DNA of 64,000 bases, taken from an uncultured Candidatus Saccharibacteria bacterium (GTDB lineage: Bacteria > Patescibacteriota > Saccharimonadia > Saccharimonadales > Saccharimonadaceae). This document shows positions 18,851 to 29,105 of this stretch, piece after piece (the first letter of the stretch is position 1; each line of letters begins with the position of its first letter). The notes under the pieces were generated by a model, which was not told where the DNA came from, ran no database searches, and worked only from the letters and a program-made list of their open reading frames with translations. Both the position numbers and the translations under genes were made by a program. The stretch covers positions 43,835 to 107,834 of the forward strand of contig CAMCBN010000004.1 in NCBI GenBank assembly GCA_945873065.1, in the 5' to 3' direction.

Positions 18851-20094
18851 CAGAGTACCTCCCGATTTGCTAAGTATGGTCGCAGCACCTCTGGCACACG
18901 TAGCTTACCATCATCTGTTTGGTAATTCTCGATCACCGCTACCAACGAGCGCGCCAAGCTGACCGCGGTACCGTTCAAAGTATGTAACACCTCGAGCGAG
19001 CCATCCGCCCGGCGCACGCGAATATTGAGATTACGTGCCTGAAAATCAGTACAATTTGAACAACTGGTTAGTTCACGATATTTACCATCGACTGGCGACC
19101 AGTACTCCAAGTCGTATTTCTTTGCAGCAGGTGCACCTAGGTCGCCCGCTGCAATATTGACCACATGGTATGGAATACCCAACGACTGCCAAATCTCCTC
19201 CTCGATCGACAAGATCTTTTCGTGCATCTGACGCGACTGCTCTGGTGTACAAAAAATATACATCTCCAATTTATTAAATTGATGCACCCGGAATAATCCG
19301 CGACTAAACTTGCCAGCTGCACCTGCTTCTTTGCGATAACATGGGCTGTAACCCGCATACAGCAAAGGTAGATTATCTTCATCGATAATCTCATCGGCAT
19401 GAAATCCAGTCAGCGGCGCCTCGGCCGTACCGATGAGCATCGTGTTTTCGCCATCGACAAAATACTCGTTACTCTCTTTGTCGCTTTTTGGTGCAAAGCC
19501 TGCCCCTTTGGCCACTCGCTCCGACACCATATGTGGCACTGTCATCGGAGTGAAACCTTTTTTCACCAATAAATTGAGAGCATATTGATAAATAGCGTTC
19601 TCGAGTAGCATCAAATCGCCTTTGACGTAATAAAACTTCGTCCCCGCCACTTTGGCACCACGCTCAAAATCCAGCCAACCACGCTTAGTGGCAAACTCTA
19701 AATGGTCCTGCGCCGAGGAACGCTTATCTCCCCACACCTTGACCTCGACGCTATCTTCTTCGCCACCAAGAGGCACATCTTCGAGAATGATATTTGGTAT
19801 AGCGTCTATCGCGGTACGGAATGCTGCCTCTACAGTTCGCAACTGCTCATCGAGGGCTGCTAACTCTGCCTTAATGACCTTACCCTGCGCGACCAATTCT
19901 GGCGTGGGCACACCACCTTTCATCTGGTCTGCTATTTGCTTACGCTGGGCGCGGAGGCTGTCGACCTTTTTTTGCAACTCACGCCGCTGGTCGTCACGCT
20001 CTAGCAGCGCCTCGATCGACACGTCGTACCCCTTATTGCGCGCTGAGGTTCGCACTAACTCAGCATTTTTTCTGATAAAGCGAATATCTAACAT
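18850..20094 (-). CDS. serS: Seryl-tRNA synthetase
   Basis: Class II motifs (RGLFRVHQFNKLEMYIF, LTSCSNCTDFQARNLNIR, HTLNGTAVSLARSLVAVIENYQ). Confidence 0.98.
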   Translation of the reverse strand: MLDIRFIRKNAELVRTSARNKGYDVSIEALLERDDQRRELQKKVDSLRAQRKQIADQMKGGVPTPELVAQGKVIKAELAALDEQLRTVEAAFRTAIDAIPNIILEDVPLGGEEDSVEVKVWGDKRSSAQDHLEFATKRGWLDFERGAKVAGTKFYYVKGDLMLLENAIYQYALNLLVKKGFTPMTVPHMVSERVAKGAGFAPKSDKESNEYFVDGENTMLIGTAEAPLTGFHADEIIDEDNLPLLYAGYSPCYRKEAGAAGKFSRGLFRVHQFNKLEMYIFCTPEQSRQMHEKILSIEEEIWQSLGIPYHVVNIAAGDLGAPAAKKYDLEYWSPVDGKYRELTSCSNCTDFQARNLNIRVRRADGSLEVLHTLNGTAVSLARSLVAVIENYQTDDGKLRVPEVLRPYLANREVL

Positions 20095-20103
20095 AATTTT
20101 ATT

Positions 20104-20733
20104 TTACCACAAGTGCCATCGATACGAACGATCGTCCAGATCGTATGCTAAGTTGCTATCAAATTCGGCCACAAATATCAAATCAAAGGGATCAAAAAAT
20201 CCAAAGATCAAGCCTTCACCCCACCGCAGGACGCGAACCCAGATAGTCATCGCGGCGATCAGGGTCGAGCCAGGAGACAAACACCTGGTTGTAGCCGACG
20301 CCATGCATCTGGCTGTAGCTGACGTTCCAGTAGACGAGCGGAGCTAACGAACCGTAGCAGGGTATCACGAACTCACACTTTGCCCAGCTTTGGGTTTCTT
20401 TGTCAAGCATTTCGAAATAGCCGGCACCTTCTTGTATATTGCGGGCATGCAAAGTAAGAAGTTGAATTATGGTAGGGTGAGATGGTTGGTACTCCTGGAT
20501 GAGATTCCCTAGGTATGAAACCTCAAGATTATTACCATTATAGTCACAACCCTTGTAATGCGACTCTTGAGTGCCTGGCACAAGACATAGAGTCCACTGG
20601 TAACCCCTACTGTCGGTGTAGTAAGAATCGACATCATCGATCCCGATTTAGATAACGGCTTTGCCATAGGCTTTGGCTTGGGCTCGCGCTCCGTAGTGGG
20701 GTGACTTCCCTGAGCGAGCCCGGAAATCCATCA
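20104..20733 (-). pseudogene. Degraded hypothetical gene with in-frame TAA and frameshift
   Basis: Same-frame fragments MMDFRARSGKSPHYGARAQAKAYGKAVI*IGIDDVDSYYTDSRGYQWTL... (stop at 20648-20650), then shift near 20225-20245 into GEGLIFGFFDPFDLIFVAEFDSNLAYDLDDRSYRWHLW. Confidence 0.5.
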
Positions 20734-20759
20734 TCCCCACTCTTATCCTATTTTTGCCT

Positions 20760-22124
20760 CTATTCTGTCCGCAGCGCCTCGACTGGGTCGAGTTTGGCGG
20801 CTTTGCGGCTCGGTAGCCAGCCAGCGACGATCGCCACCAGCACCAATGCCAATACGACGGTTGCACCCACACCCGGCTGGAAGATCAACAGCGAATTATC
20901 ACCGAGGCCCAACGACTTCGAGATAGATGGGTTGATCAATGTCCCTATGCCCCAGGCGCTCAACACGCCGAACGCACCACCGAGAAAGCCGACCCACGCT
21001 GCTTCATAGCGAAATAGCCGCCCGATATCGCGCCGTGATGCACCGAGAGCCTTCATCAAGCCGATTTGCTGCGTCCGCTCCAACACCGAAATATACATAG
21101 TGTTGATGATGCCAAACACGCTTACAACCAGTGCCAAAAGCCCAAAGCCCAGGACGATACCCTGCAGTATATTGATAAATGTGAATATCACCCCCTGAAT
21201 GTCCTGCGCTGTAGCAGCATGATACCCCGAGCCGTTGAGTCGATCTCGTACCTCTTCTGGAGTACCATGCTTCACCGTCGCTAAGACATAAAAATACTTC
21301 CGGTGCGCGCTGGTGCCAACTGTACTAAATTCTGACAGATTTTTTGCATCATGGGCATTTATATACACACTCGACGGACTCGAAATCTGGTCGGGTGATT
21401 TTTTGGCTACGGCGACTATAGTAAACGGTTTACTCAGGGTTTTTCCTTTTAGCAATTCCTGCACACCAGCATCACCTTTTGTGGCGTAAACCTGTTGAAT
21501 CGTGGCGGCGCTGGCTTGTTGTGGTTGCTGCGTCACCACTAGATTTAGCTTCGAGCCGACCATTTCTTGCGCAGATTTGCCGAGCTTTTCTGCGTATATC
21601 TCAGGAATGATCGCCTCACCATTTGCCAGCGCATCACCCGATGCGACCGACTTACCTGCGGCTACCTCCATCTGAAGCGTGTTGTCTCGCATCATCACCT
21701 GGCCGACGTATTTCTTCTTTTTCGACTGGCTGAAGGTGATATACTTCGGCTGCACCTGGTAAGATGGCTCCACCTGCTTGATGTCATTCCGCTTGCGCAA
21801 TACCTCGATATCTTTGGTGGTCAAAGTCTCATAATCTCGGCCATTACGCGTCATGGAGTTTGGATTATACTCGGTCAGCCCGTCCTCTCCGCCGCCGTTC
21901 ACTTGCGCGCTAGTGACCCGCTTGTCTTTGGCGATCATTAGTGCATTTGGATCGAGGTTGCTCTTGATGATCCGATCGACGTATTGTCGTGCCCCTTCGC
22001 CGACCATCAAACTAGCCATGATCGCGAAACCACCAATCGCGATCGCCACACTAGTGAGAAATGTCCGCATCTTGGCACGGCGCAAATTTCGCCCAGCCCG
22101 TTGAATAATATCTACCGTCTTCAT
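20760..22124 (-). CDS. ABC transporter permease, MacB/FtsX type
   Basis: N-terminal TM, large extracytoplasmic domain, VFGIINTMYISVLERTQQIGLMKALGASRRDIGRLFRYEA. Confidence 0.93.
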   Translation of the reverse strand: MKTVDIIQRAGRNLRRAKMRTFLTSVAIAIGGFAIMASLMVGEGARQYVDRIIKSNLDPNALMIAKDKRVTSAQVNGGGEDGLTEYNPNSMTRNGRDYETLTTKDIEVLRKRNDIKQVEPSYQVQPKYITFSQSKKKKYVGQVMMRDNTLQMEVAAGKSVASGDALANGEAIIPEIYAEKLGKSAQEMVGSKLNLVVTQQPQQASAATIQQVYATKGDAGVQELLKGKTLSKPFTIVAVAKKSPDQISSPSSVYINAHDAKNLSEFSTVGTSAHRKYFYVLATVKHGTPEEVRDRLNGSGYHAATAQDIQGVIFTFINILQGIVLGFGLLALVVSVFGIINTMYISVLERTQQIGLMKALGASRRDIGRLFRYEAAWVGFLGGAFGVLSAWGIGTLINPSISKSLGLGDNSLLIFQPGVGATVVLALVLVAIVAGWLPSRKAAKLDPVEALRTE

Positions 22125-22900
22125 TACTTCGCCCTCCTCGCTGGTGTATTGGATCTAGTCTTTTTGTCAGTCGTTTTTTTCGGTGATTTTGTCGCAGATG
22201 GCTTAGCCGACTTGACTGGGCGTGACGACATACTATCTTTCTCGACCTCGCCATCTTTAATATAGATGATCCGCTGGCAACGCTTAGCCAAATCTTCATC
22301 GTGTGTCACGATAATCAAGGTCGCCTCAGTCTCTTTGCAATACCCAAACAGCAAATCTTCGATCACTTGCGAAGTAGTAGAGTCTAGATTGCCCGTTGGT
22401 TCATCAGCGAACAAAATTTTTGGTCGACCCACGATCGCTCGAGCGACTGCGAGGCGCTGTTTTTGTCCACCAGACAAGTCTTTGGCGCGCGACTTGATTT
22501 TATCGCCTAGATCTACCGCCTCGAGTGCTTCGATAATCCGCTGCTTGCGACCAGCTCGCGGCACTCCAGCTGTCTCGAGTGCCAAACTCACATTGTCATA
22601 GCATGTCTCGCCACCTTCTACGAAAAAACTCTGGAAAATAAATCCCATCTCCCGAGCGCGAAATTTATCCGTAGCGCGCGGCTTGAGTCGCAGTATGTCC
22701 TTGTCGCCGACCAAGACCTCGCCTTGCTGCGGCTTGTCCAACCCCGAGATTGCATGCATCAAAGTCGACTTACCACTGCCTGACTTACCGAGAATCGCGA
22801 CACTTGTCCCCTCTTTTATCTGTAGATTGATATCCTTTAGCGCCGTGAAAACATTTTTCTTTTTGCCATAGGTTTTTGTGATATGTCTGATATCGATCAT
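22124..22900 (-). CDS. ABC transporter ATP-binding protein (MacB/LolD-like)
   Basis: Walker A GKSGSGKST, LSGGQKQRLAVARA, Walker B ILFADEPTGNLD; start MIDIRHITKTYG. Confidence 0.95.
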   Translation of the reverse strand: MIDIRHITKTYGKKKNVFTALKDINLQIKEGTSVAILGKSGSGKSTLMHAISGLDKPQQGEVLVGDKDILRLKPRATDKFRAREMGFIFQSFFVEGGETCYDNVSLALETAGVPRAGRKQRIIEALEAVDLGDKIKSRAKDLSGGQKQRLAVARAIVGRPKILFADEPTGNLDSTTSQVIEDLLFGYCKETEATLIIVTHDEDLAKRCQRIIYIKDGEVEKDSMSSRPVKSAKPSATKSPKKTTDKKTRSNTPARRAK

Positions 22901-22999
22901 ACACCTCTTACCCTTACTATAAATTTTGTATACTGCCAGTAATTTTACCACAAGATACTCGTAACGTCGAATCACCCTCATCGTCGAGAGTTAGAGGCT

Positions 23000-23854
23000 T
23001 TACACTGCCGTGATCGTACCACTGACCAGCAGCAACACGATCAATGCTCCTAATCCCAACCGGTACCAAATGAAAATACGAAAATCATTACTAGCAACAA
23101 ACTTCAGTAGCCACGCGATAGAGACATAGCCGACCACGAATGACACCACCGTCGCCGTGATAGTCGCACCCCAACCTACACCACCAGCAATGTGTTTGTA
23201 CTCAGTTACTGCCTGCAGAACACCCGCTGCCACCAGCGCTGGAATACCCAGGAAGAAACTCAATTTCGTCACTGTCACCCGGTCGAAACCGCGCAGCAAA
23301 CCGACCGAAATCGTCGCCCCCGACCGGCTGACACCAGGGATCAGTGCCAAACACTGCCCCAAACCGATCATCAGCGTGTCTCTCCAGGTCGTGTCTTGCT
23401 CACTACGATGGTTGTGCTTCGCTCGCTGATCTGCCAGCCACATCACACCACTCCAAACGATCAACGCACCCGCCACGAACCACAAACTGCGCAACACCGT
23501 CTCGATTTCGTCTTTAAACATCAGACCAATCACCGCGATCGGTATTGATCCAATGATGATAGCCCAGCCATACTTATAATCAAAGTTTCGCCGCGTCCGG
23601 CGCACGCGCAGCCCACGCCACCACACTGTCAAGACTCGCCAAATATCATCCCAAAAATAAACGATCGCTGCCAAAATCGCCCCGATCTGGATGATTGCCG
23701 TAAATGCAGTCAAGCTCGCATCCGCGATATTCATACCCATCAATTTCTCGGCAATCGTCAAATGCCCAGTCGACGACACCGGCAAAAACTCAGTCACACC
23801 TTCGATGATACCGAGGATAATCGCCTGCAAGAAATTCATTTCCATAGCTACCAT
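23000..23854 (-). CDS. uppP: Undecaprenyl-diphosphatase
   Basis: GIIEGVTEFLPVSSTGHLTI and GVSRSGATI motifs. Confidence 0.97.
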   Translation of the reverse strand: MVAMEMNFLQAIILGIIEGVTEFLPVSSTGHLTIAEKLMGMNIADASLTAFTAIIQIGAILAAIVYFWDDIWRVLTVWWRGLRVRRTRRNFDYKYGWAIIIGSIPIAVIGLMFKDEIETVLRSLWFVAGALIVWSGVMWLADQRAKHNHRSEQDTTWRDTLMIGLGQCLALIPGVSRSGATISVGLLRGFDRVTVTKLSFFLGIPALVAAGVLQAVTEYKHIAGGVGWGATITATVVSFVVGYVSIAWLLKFVASNDFRIFIWYRLGLGALIVLLLVSGTITAV

Positions 23855-23904
23855 TGTAGCAGATCATTTGCCGCCGAGAAAACCAGCCATGCTATACTAT
23901 CGGC

Positions 23905-24396
23905 ATGGAGAAAGCTATCGTCGTCGCCTATGATCAAAACCGTGCCATCGGTCGCGATAATGGATTACCATGGGGCCATCAGCTACCAGCAGATTTAGCT
24001 CATTTCAGACAATTGACTACTGGTGGGTCCATTATCATGGGGCGAGCTACCTTCGAGTCGATCGGCTCGCACCCCCTGCCAAACCGAGAAAACATCGTGG
24101 TATCACACACTCCTACTGGTGTTAATGAGGTACTTACCGCGGTCGATCTAGCCAGCGCTTACGCACTAAGCCGTTATCGTATTTTTGTGGTTGGTGGCGC
24201 AGCGATCTACGAGGCGGCTCTAAATGACGTAGAGATCCTTTACGCGACCGAAATACAAGCTCAATTTGCCGACTGTGACCGATTCTTCCCACCACTCGAC
24301 CCCAGTCAGTGGACCGAAACGCATCGTGAACAACACTCAGCTGATGGCCATAATGTTTATGATTACGATTTTGTCGAGTATCATCGCACTTCATGA
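23905..24396 (+). CDS. folA: Dihydrofolate reductase
   Basis: MEKAIVVAYDQNRAIGRDNGLPWG...SIIMGRATFESIG...RIFVVGGAAIYEAAL; TATACT 6 nt upstream of ATG. Confidence 0.95.
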   Translation: MEKAIVVAYDQNRAIGRDNGLPWGHQLPADLAHFRQLTTGGSIIMGRATFESIGSHPLPNRENIVVSHTPTGVNEVLTAVDLASAYALSRYRIFVVGGAAIYEAALNDVEILYATEIQAQFADCDRFFPPLDPSQWTETHREQHSADGHNVYDYDFVEYHRTS

Positions 24397-24541
24397 GCTG
24401 GTAGCTTCTTGGCTCTATACAAGCTGAAATCATCGTATGCTCGCACAATATACCTACAACTACTTCTGCCGCGCCGCTTGACAGGGCCAAAAATGTTTAG
24501 TATAAGAATAGAAAGCTTAATATTTCTACCAGAGGTAAATC

Positions 24542-24940
24542 ATGAAAAAACCAGAAAAACAACCAAGAGCACTTATTATTAATGGTCCGAGCGCCCAACA
24601 CCTACTGGCCTCATGGCTACAACAATCATACGACAAAACACCAAACGCGTTCGTTCCTCCACTTTTTCACGCCCTCGATCCTGCCAATAGCGAGCAGCGT
24701 GATTGTAAGCCAACCCCTATCGAGGTAATTCCTCTAGACCAGCCAAAGCCAGACGGTGAAGGTGTCATCAAAGTAACAGTACTCACCGGAGAACGGGGAT
24801 CCGCTCGTGATTCAAACGACGAAACGACTGACAATGATGGAGATAAGCAAGGTAACAGCTACGCCCACCGCCTCGGCCGTGTCGCGACAATCATCTACAA
24901 ACCAGATGCAAAAGATGTCATCAAGGGATATTTTAAATAA
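24542..24940 (+). CDS. Hypothetical protein
   Basis: 132-aa ORF; promoter TTGACA (24478-24483)-17-TATAAG (24501-24506) and SD AGAGG. Confidence 0.65.
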   Translation: MKKPEKQPRALIINGPSAQHLLASWLQQSYDKTPNAFVPPLFHALDPANSEQRDCKPTPIEVIPLDQPKPDGEGVIKVTVLTGERGSARDSNDETTDNDGDKQGNSYAHRLGRVATIIYKPDAKDVIKGYFK

Positions 24941-24996
24941 TTCATACAACGCAACACCTTACTACAGGGATTACAGGGCAAGTCGTAGCAGCTAGA

Positions 24997-26751
24997 CTAC
25001 CAGCCGCCCCCGCCTCCTCCGCCGCCACCGCCGCCGGAGAAGCCGCCGCCTGAGGAGCCGCCAGATGACGACGAATAGCTACTGACACTTGACGCTGCGC
25101 TCGACAAACTATTCATGCTGCTGGCAAACATCGCCGCGTTAAACGCCCCTTGTCCAGCATACCAATCTGGCTGAGCACCAATATTATCGTAATACCGCCC
25201 CAACTGCTTGGTCCACTCTTTTTCCTGCCCGAACAGCACCGCATAAGGCAAAACTCGCTCGTATAATTTGATCAACTGTTTCGGATCGCCCGCGTCAACA
25301 TGCACTTTTTCCGCCCCTTCCGGACTCTGCAGCATCGCCAGCCGCTCAGCTTCAGCCACGCCAATATACATTTTTAGCCCCAACAAATACCGGCGCAGGG
25401 CCAAACCTTTATCGGTCAAAGACTCGCTAAACGACATCGCATAGGCAATTATCGGCAGCGGCAACAGCACTGGCGACACGAGCACAACCGTCAATACAGC
25501 AAAGACCAATGCGTAACGGCGAAAACGTTTTTTGTGCGCCGCATTCACCTCGCGCAGGCCATATTCCCCATTGATAAGCTCTTTCAATTTCTTATCATCA
25601 TCCATCGTCCGCTTAGCGTATCCGCTGTTATACTGCAATTTTTTCAAATTCAGCCGCTCGCCCACCGCTGGCAAACGCCCCCGCCCGCCGAACATATCCT
25701 TAATAATCTCGCGCTCCTCAGCCCGAAGTTTGCTCATGTCCTTGACAATTTCAATTTCATATTGCGCCGCCCGAAGCGCCGTTTTTGGCTTAACTTCATA
25801 TAATTTTATATAATGCCGCACCGCCAAATCCAGCAGCTGCGCTGCCATCGGCGAGCCTTTCACGCCGCCCGTCCGCCGCAGAATATTGCCAGAAGTGATC
25901 ACGCTAGCCTCTTTTGGCGGCAAATATTCCGGCACAATGGCACCCAGATCGCGCTTTCGATCTATTATTCGATAATACGCAAAGATCAGCCAAACGATCG
26001 CCGCCATCATCGCACCGATCATACACAACTGCACAATCCCCCAAATTTCGAGCAACTTCTCCTCCAGCGTCTGCTGATACGCCGAAAACGTTCCCGTCTC
26101 AAAGCCAAGCGCCACCGTTACGCCCTCGCGCGGCTGCAAACTCCCCGCCGTAAATTTCAGTTCATTCTTGTCGTCGATCGCCACGCAGCGCTTATTCGAA
26201 CCATGCTTACCGAAATAGCAGAATGCTTGACCACGCCGCGCCGCAACGATCGAATCGTCCAGCGTCACCTTCACCGCAGTTTTTTCAATCGGCACCCGCC
26301 ATTCATTGCCGATCACATCCCAATAAAATTCATCGCGCCCAGTATCGCCATAAGCCTTTGTCACATCGCGCTGAGTGTACTCGATCACGTATGTTTTTTT
26401 ACCAGAAACATATTCGTACTTATCACCGATTCGCAGCTCGTCGCCATCCCAGTCATAATTAAGTGAGTTGCCGGCGCCATCCGTCACCGACCTCAGCTCA
26501 AAATGCGTCGGATGCTTGTCATAATCCTTCACGAAAACCGGCGCAATGCCATGATTTTGCTCTGGCGGAAAATTGGCAGTAATCGTCCACCTGGCACGCA
26601 ATGTAGAGCGATTTTCACTGTCTCGCCCTAGATAATATTCAGCTTTAAAGTTGCTAATCGTAAATTTATCGGTGTCGGCTGCCTGCGCGACTGTACCCAT
26701 TCCGAGTGTCACCACCAGCGCCATCATCACACTTAAGAATAACCGCTTCAT
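24997..26751 (-). CDS. DUF2207-like membrane protein with Gly-rich C-terminus
   Basis: Signal peptide, FTISNFKAEYYLGRDSENRSTLRARWTI..., two TM blocks, C-terminal SSGGSSGGGFSGGGGGGGGGGGW. Confidence 0.85.
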   Translation of the reverse strand: MKRLFLSVMMALVVTLGMGTVAQAADTDKFTISNFKAEYYLGRDSENRSTLRARWTITANFPPEQNHGIAPVFVKDYDKHPTHFELRSVTDGAGNSLNYDWDGDELRIGDKYEYVSGKKTYVIEYTQRDVTKAYGDTGRDEFYWDVIGNEWRVPIEKTAVKVTLDDSIVAARRGQAFCYFGKHGSNKRCVAIDDKNELKFTAGSLQPREGVTVALGFETGTFSAYQQTLEEKLLEIWGIVQLCMIGAMMAAIVWLIFAYYRIIDRKRDLGAIVPEYLPPKEASVITSGNILRRTGGVKGSPMAAQLLDLAVRHYIKLYEVKPKTALRAAQYEIEIVKDMSKLRAEEREIIKDMFGGRGRLPAVGERLNLKKLQYNSGYAKRTMDDDKKLKELINGEYGLREVNAAHKKRFRRYALVFAVLTVVLVSPVLLPLPIIAYAMSFSESLTDKGLALRRYLLGLKMYIGVAEAERLAMLQSPEGAEKVHVDAGDPKQLIKLYERVLPYAVLFGQEKEWTKQLGRYYDNIGAQPDWYAGQGAFNAAMFASSMNSLSSAASSVSSYSSSSGGSSGGGFSGGGGGGGGGGGW

Positions 26752-26791
26752 GATTTTATTATAGCAAACATCGCGCCGAAATGGAGCTCGC

Positions 26792-26938
26792 CTAGCGATA
26801 CAAAGTAGTCATGGCGGGGTCTTCGTTTTCTTTTTGCTTCAAACCGAAGTCTTTGTCGGTTATTTTGATAATCTCACTATTTCGAAATATATAAGTACCG
26901 CCAACACCATGTCTTATGTGCAACTTCCTGTCTCTCAC
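26792..26938 (-). CDS. Possible small ORF (48 aa, GTG start), unlisted
   Basis: VRDRKLHIRHGVGGTYIFRNSEIIKITDKDFGLKQKENEDPAMTTLYR between the PspC-gene terminator and the DUF2207 gene; weak SD. Confidence 0.25.
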   Translation of the reverse strand: MRDRKLHIRHGVGGTYIFRNSEIIKITDKDFGLKQKENEDPAMTTLYR

Positions 26939-26953
26939 CTCGCATACTTAAAA

Positions 26954-26982
26954 ATGCGGCGAGCTGTGCATGCTCGCCGCAT
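26954..26982 (-). terminator. Rho-independent terminator after the PspC-domain gene
   Basis: ATGCGGCGAGC-TGTGCAT-GCTCGCCGCAT with flanking A/T runs. Confidence 0.85.
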
Positions 26983-27022
26983 AAATAACTTACCGCCTCA
27001 ACGACCCGACAAACTACTATGC

Positions 27023-28354
27023 CTAATCCGCCCTGCGAATATGCCGATACGGCGACTCGTCATAATAATCGTGCGTCTCGACCACCTCTGGCTGAATCGG
27101 TCCGTAAAACTTAACATAAGCTTTCTTCAATACGCAAGAATCCATACCAAACAGCAGGAACGGCGCGCTGCCATGGCAATGTATATTACTCTCGTCTTTG
27201 ACCACCAGCGTATCGCCCTGTTTCTCAACCTTGATATTTGGTTTCTTATTACTATCCACCGTGAAATATTTTAATTCAGCTCGAATTTTATCATCACTGC
27301 TGCTACGCGCCGATGAAAAGTCAGCCGACAACAAGCCTTCCACGCGGTAATATTTTACACCTGTCAAATCCGCTGGCAATTCTATCGCTTCAGTCTTCGC
27401 GAGACGCTCCTCGTCCCGTTGGAAATTAACCGCCATTTGCGTCGCTGTCACCGCCATAATTGGAATCATCATCGCACCAATTACCGCCGCAATAATCACC
27501 GCGATCAGCGACGAGCGGCCAAATTTCCAGCGAATCGTACTCGCAGTTAGCACACCCGAGATCGTCACAGCCACCACACCAGACACGACAAGTGCGACCA
27601 ATAATCCCCGCGCCCATGGTTGCGCTGACAAACCGCCAAGCCACGACACTACCGTCACGCCAAAGAAGGATCCTGTCATCAACGCGATGAGCAGCCCCAA
27701 CGTCATACAAAACATCACGAACGCCACGAAAATTTGCAGCACTTTCACTGCCACCGTTTTCGTCTTTTTAGCAGTCTCATCACTCACGGAAAAATTTTTC
27801 AGGCCATCAAACGTCACCTCCTCGCCCCGCATTTGCAACTTCTCGGCCGCCGTCTGCGCCTCTGGTATACTGATCCACATCACGATGTAAATCAGCAGTG
27901 TTGTACCAAACGAAATAAATGGCGAGATAATGAACAAAATTCGTATCCACAGCGGATTAATGCCAAAATACGCCGCGATACCAGCGCACACACCACCGAA
28001 CACTGCGTGGTCAGGATCGCGCATCAGACGCTTGATCGGTTTTTTGGCCTCACCAGCCGAACTTGCTGACTCATTCAAAGTATCATCAGAATCAACCTCG
28101 CCGTCCTCCGAAAATTCCTTTGGCTCGCCCATTTTAGCACGCAAATCTGCCACATCGCCCGCCGCGATCACGCCGTCTTTTTTCACGCCGCGCTCGCCCA
28201 AAAGCTCAACCATCCGCGCCTCAATTTCATACATCGCCTCTTCAGACTTCATCGCCCGCTCGATGTCCGCCAGATATTTCTCCAGCGCCTTTTTGGCTTC
28301 AACTTCGATGTCATACGGCGTCTTCGCCAGATGCACCCTGGTTATTTCTTTCAT
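27023..28354 (-). CDS. PspC-domain membrane protein
   Basis: RLMRDPDHAVFGGVCAGIAAYFGINPLWIRILFIISPFISFGTTLLIYIVMWISIPE. Confidence 0.9.
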   Translation of the reverse strand: MKEITRVHLAKTPYDIEVEAKKALEKYLADIERAMKSEEAMYEIEARMVELLGERGVKKDGVIAAGDVADLRAKMGEPKEFSEDGEVDSDDTLNESASSAGEAKKPIKRLMRDPDHAVFGGVCAGIAAYFGINPLWIRILFIISPFISFGTTLLIYIVMWISIPEAQTAAEKLQMRGEEVTFDGLKNFSVSDETAKKTKTVAVKVLQIFVAFVMFCMTLGLLIALMTGSFFGVTVVSWLGGLSAQPWARGLLVALVVSGVVAVTISGVLTASTIRWKFGRSSLIAVIIAAVIGAMMIPIMAVTATQMAVNFQRDEERLAKTEAIELPADLTGVKYYRVEGLLSADFSSARSSSDDKIRAELKYFTVDSNKKPNIKVEKQGDTLVVKDESNIHCHGSAPFLLFGMDSCVLKKAYVKFYGPIQPEVVETHDYYDESPYRHIRRAD

Positions 28355-28860
28355 GATTTCGCTCCTTTCTCAAGCGTTTTTAGCGTCGTATTCAGGGTTT
28401 TGATATGCGATCTTAACTCAACTTGCACCGCCTTACCCATATCTGTTATAGCATAATATTTGCGCGGCGGCCCCTGCTCTGATTCTTGCCACTCGTACCG
28501 CAGCAAGCCATCTTTTTGCAGGCGGTTCAGCAGGGGATAAATCGTTCCCTCCACCACCACCAGATCAGCCTCGGCCAGCCGCTGGATAATATCGCCGGTG
28601 TAATGCGCCCGCCCCGCACAAATCGTCAGCACGCAATACGCCATAAACCCTTTGCGCAGCTGCGTCGCCAGATTTTCGGCATAGGCCTCAGCGCTAGTTT
28701 TTGTGCTGATTTTTTCGCCAGCAGCCTCGTCGTCCGATTGAAGACTTGCAGTAGTTTTTTCGCCAGCAATCTCGTCATCAGCCTGAGGACTTGCGGCGAG
28801 CAAATCATCTGTTCTGCTCACGCTCACTCCTTTCGTTTTCAGATTAGCTTTGTTTATCAT
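28351..28860 (-). CDS. PadR-family transcriptional regulator
   Basis: HYTGDIIQRLAEADLVVVEGTIYPLLNRLQKDGLLRYEWQESEQGPPRKYYAITDMGKA. Confidence 0.93.
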   Translation of the reverse strand: MINKANLKTKGVSVSRTDDLLAASPQADDEIAGEKTTASLQSDDEAAGEKISTKTSAEAYAENLATQLRKGFMAYCVLTICAGRAHYTGDIIQRLAEADLVVVEGTIYPLLNRLQKDGLLRYEWQESEQGPPRKYYAITDMGKAVQVELRSHIKTLNTTLKTLEKGAKS

Positions 28861-29105
28861 AGTTCTATGTTATACAAGGTAGTCGAAAAAGTCAAGTACT
28901 TTTAACTTGCAAATTATTATATGGCACTTGCGGGTCGCTTTACCATAGCGCTATATTCAACACCGAAACTTGCCGGAAATTAAGAAATACTGTCAGGTTC
29001 TCGATAAATTAGTTCGGGTAGGCTAGCCTGTCCACCGCGTCAATAGTCACCGTGGGAAACGATCAACACTTGTTCCTTTTAGCTAGCTAGACCAACGCTA
29101 GTGTT

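Noticed and set aside
20090-20110. T-box or other attenuator upstream of serS
   Set aside because: Only about 10 nt separate serS from the upstream degraded gene; no leader structure present.
25000-25075. GGC/CCG-rich low-complexity stretch resembling a repeat array
   Set aside because: It encodes the Gly-rich C-terminus typical of this membrane protein type; not a CRISPR or tandem array.
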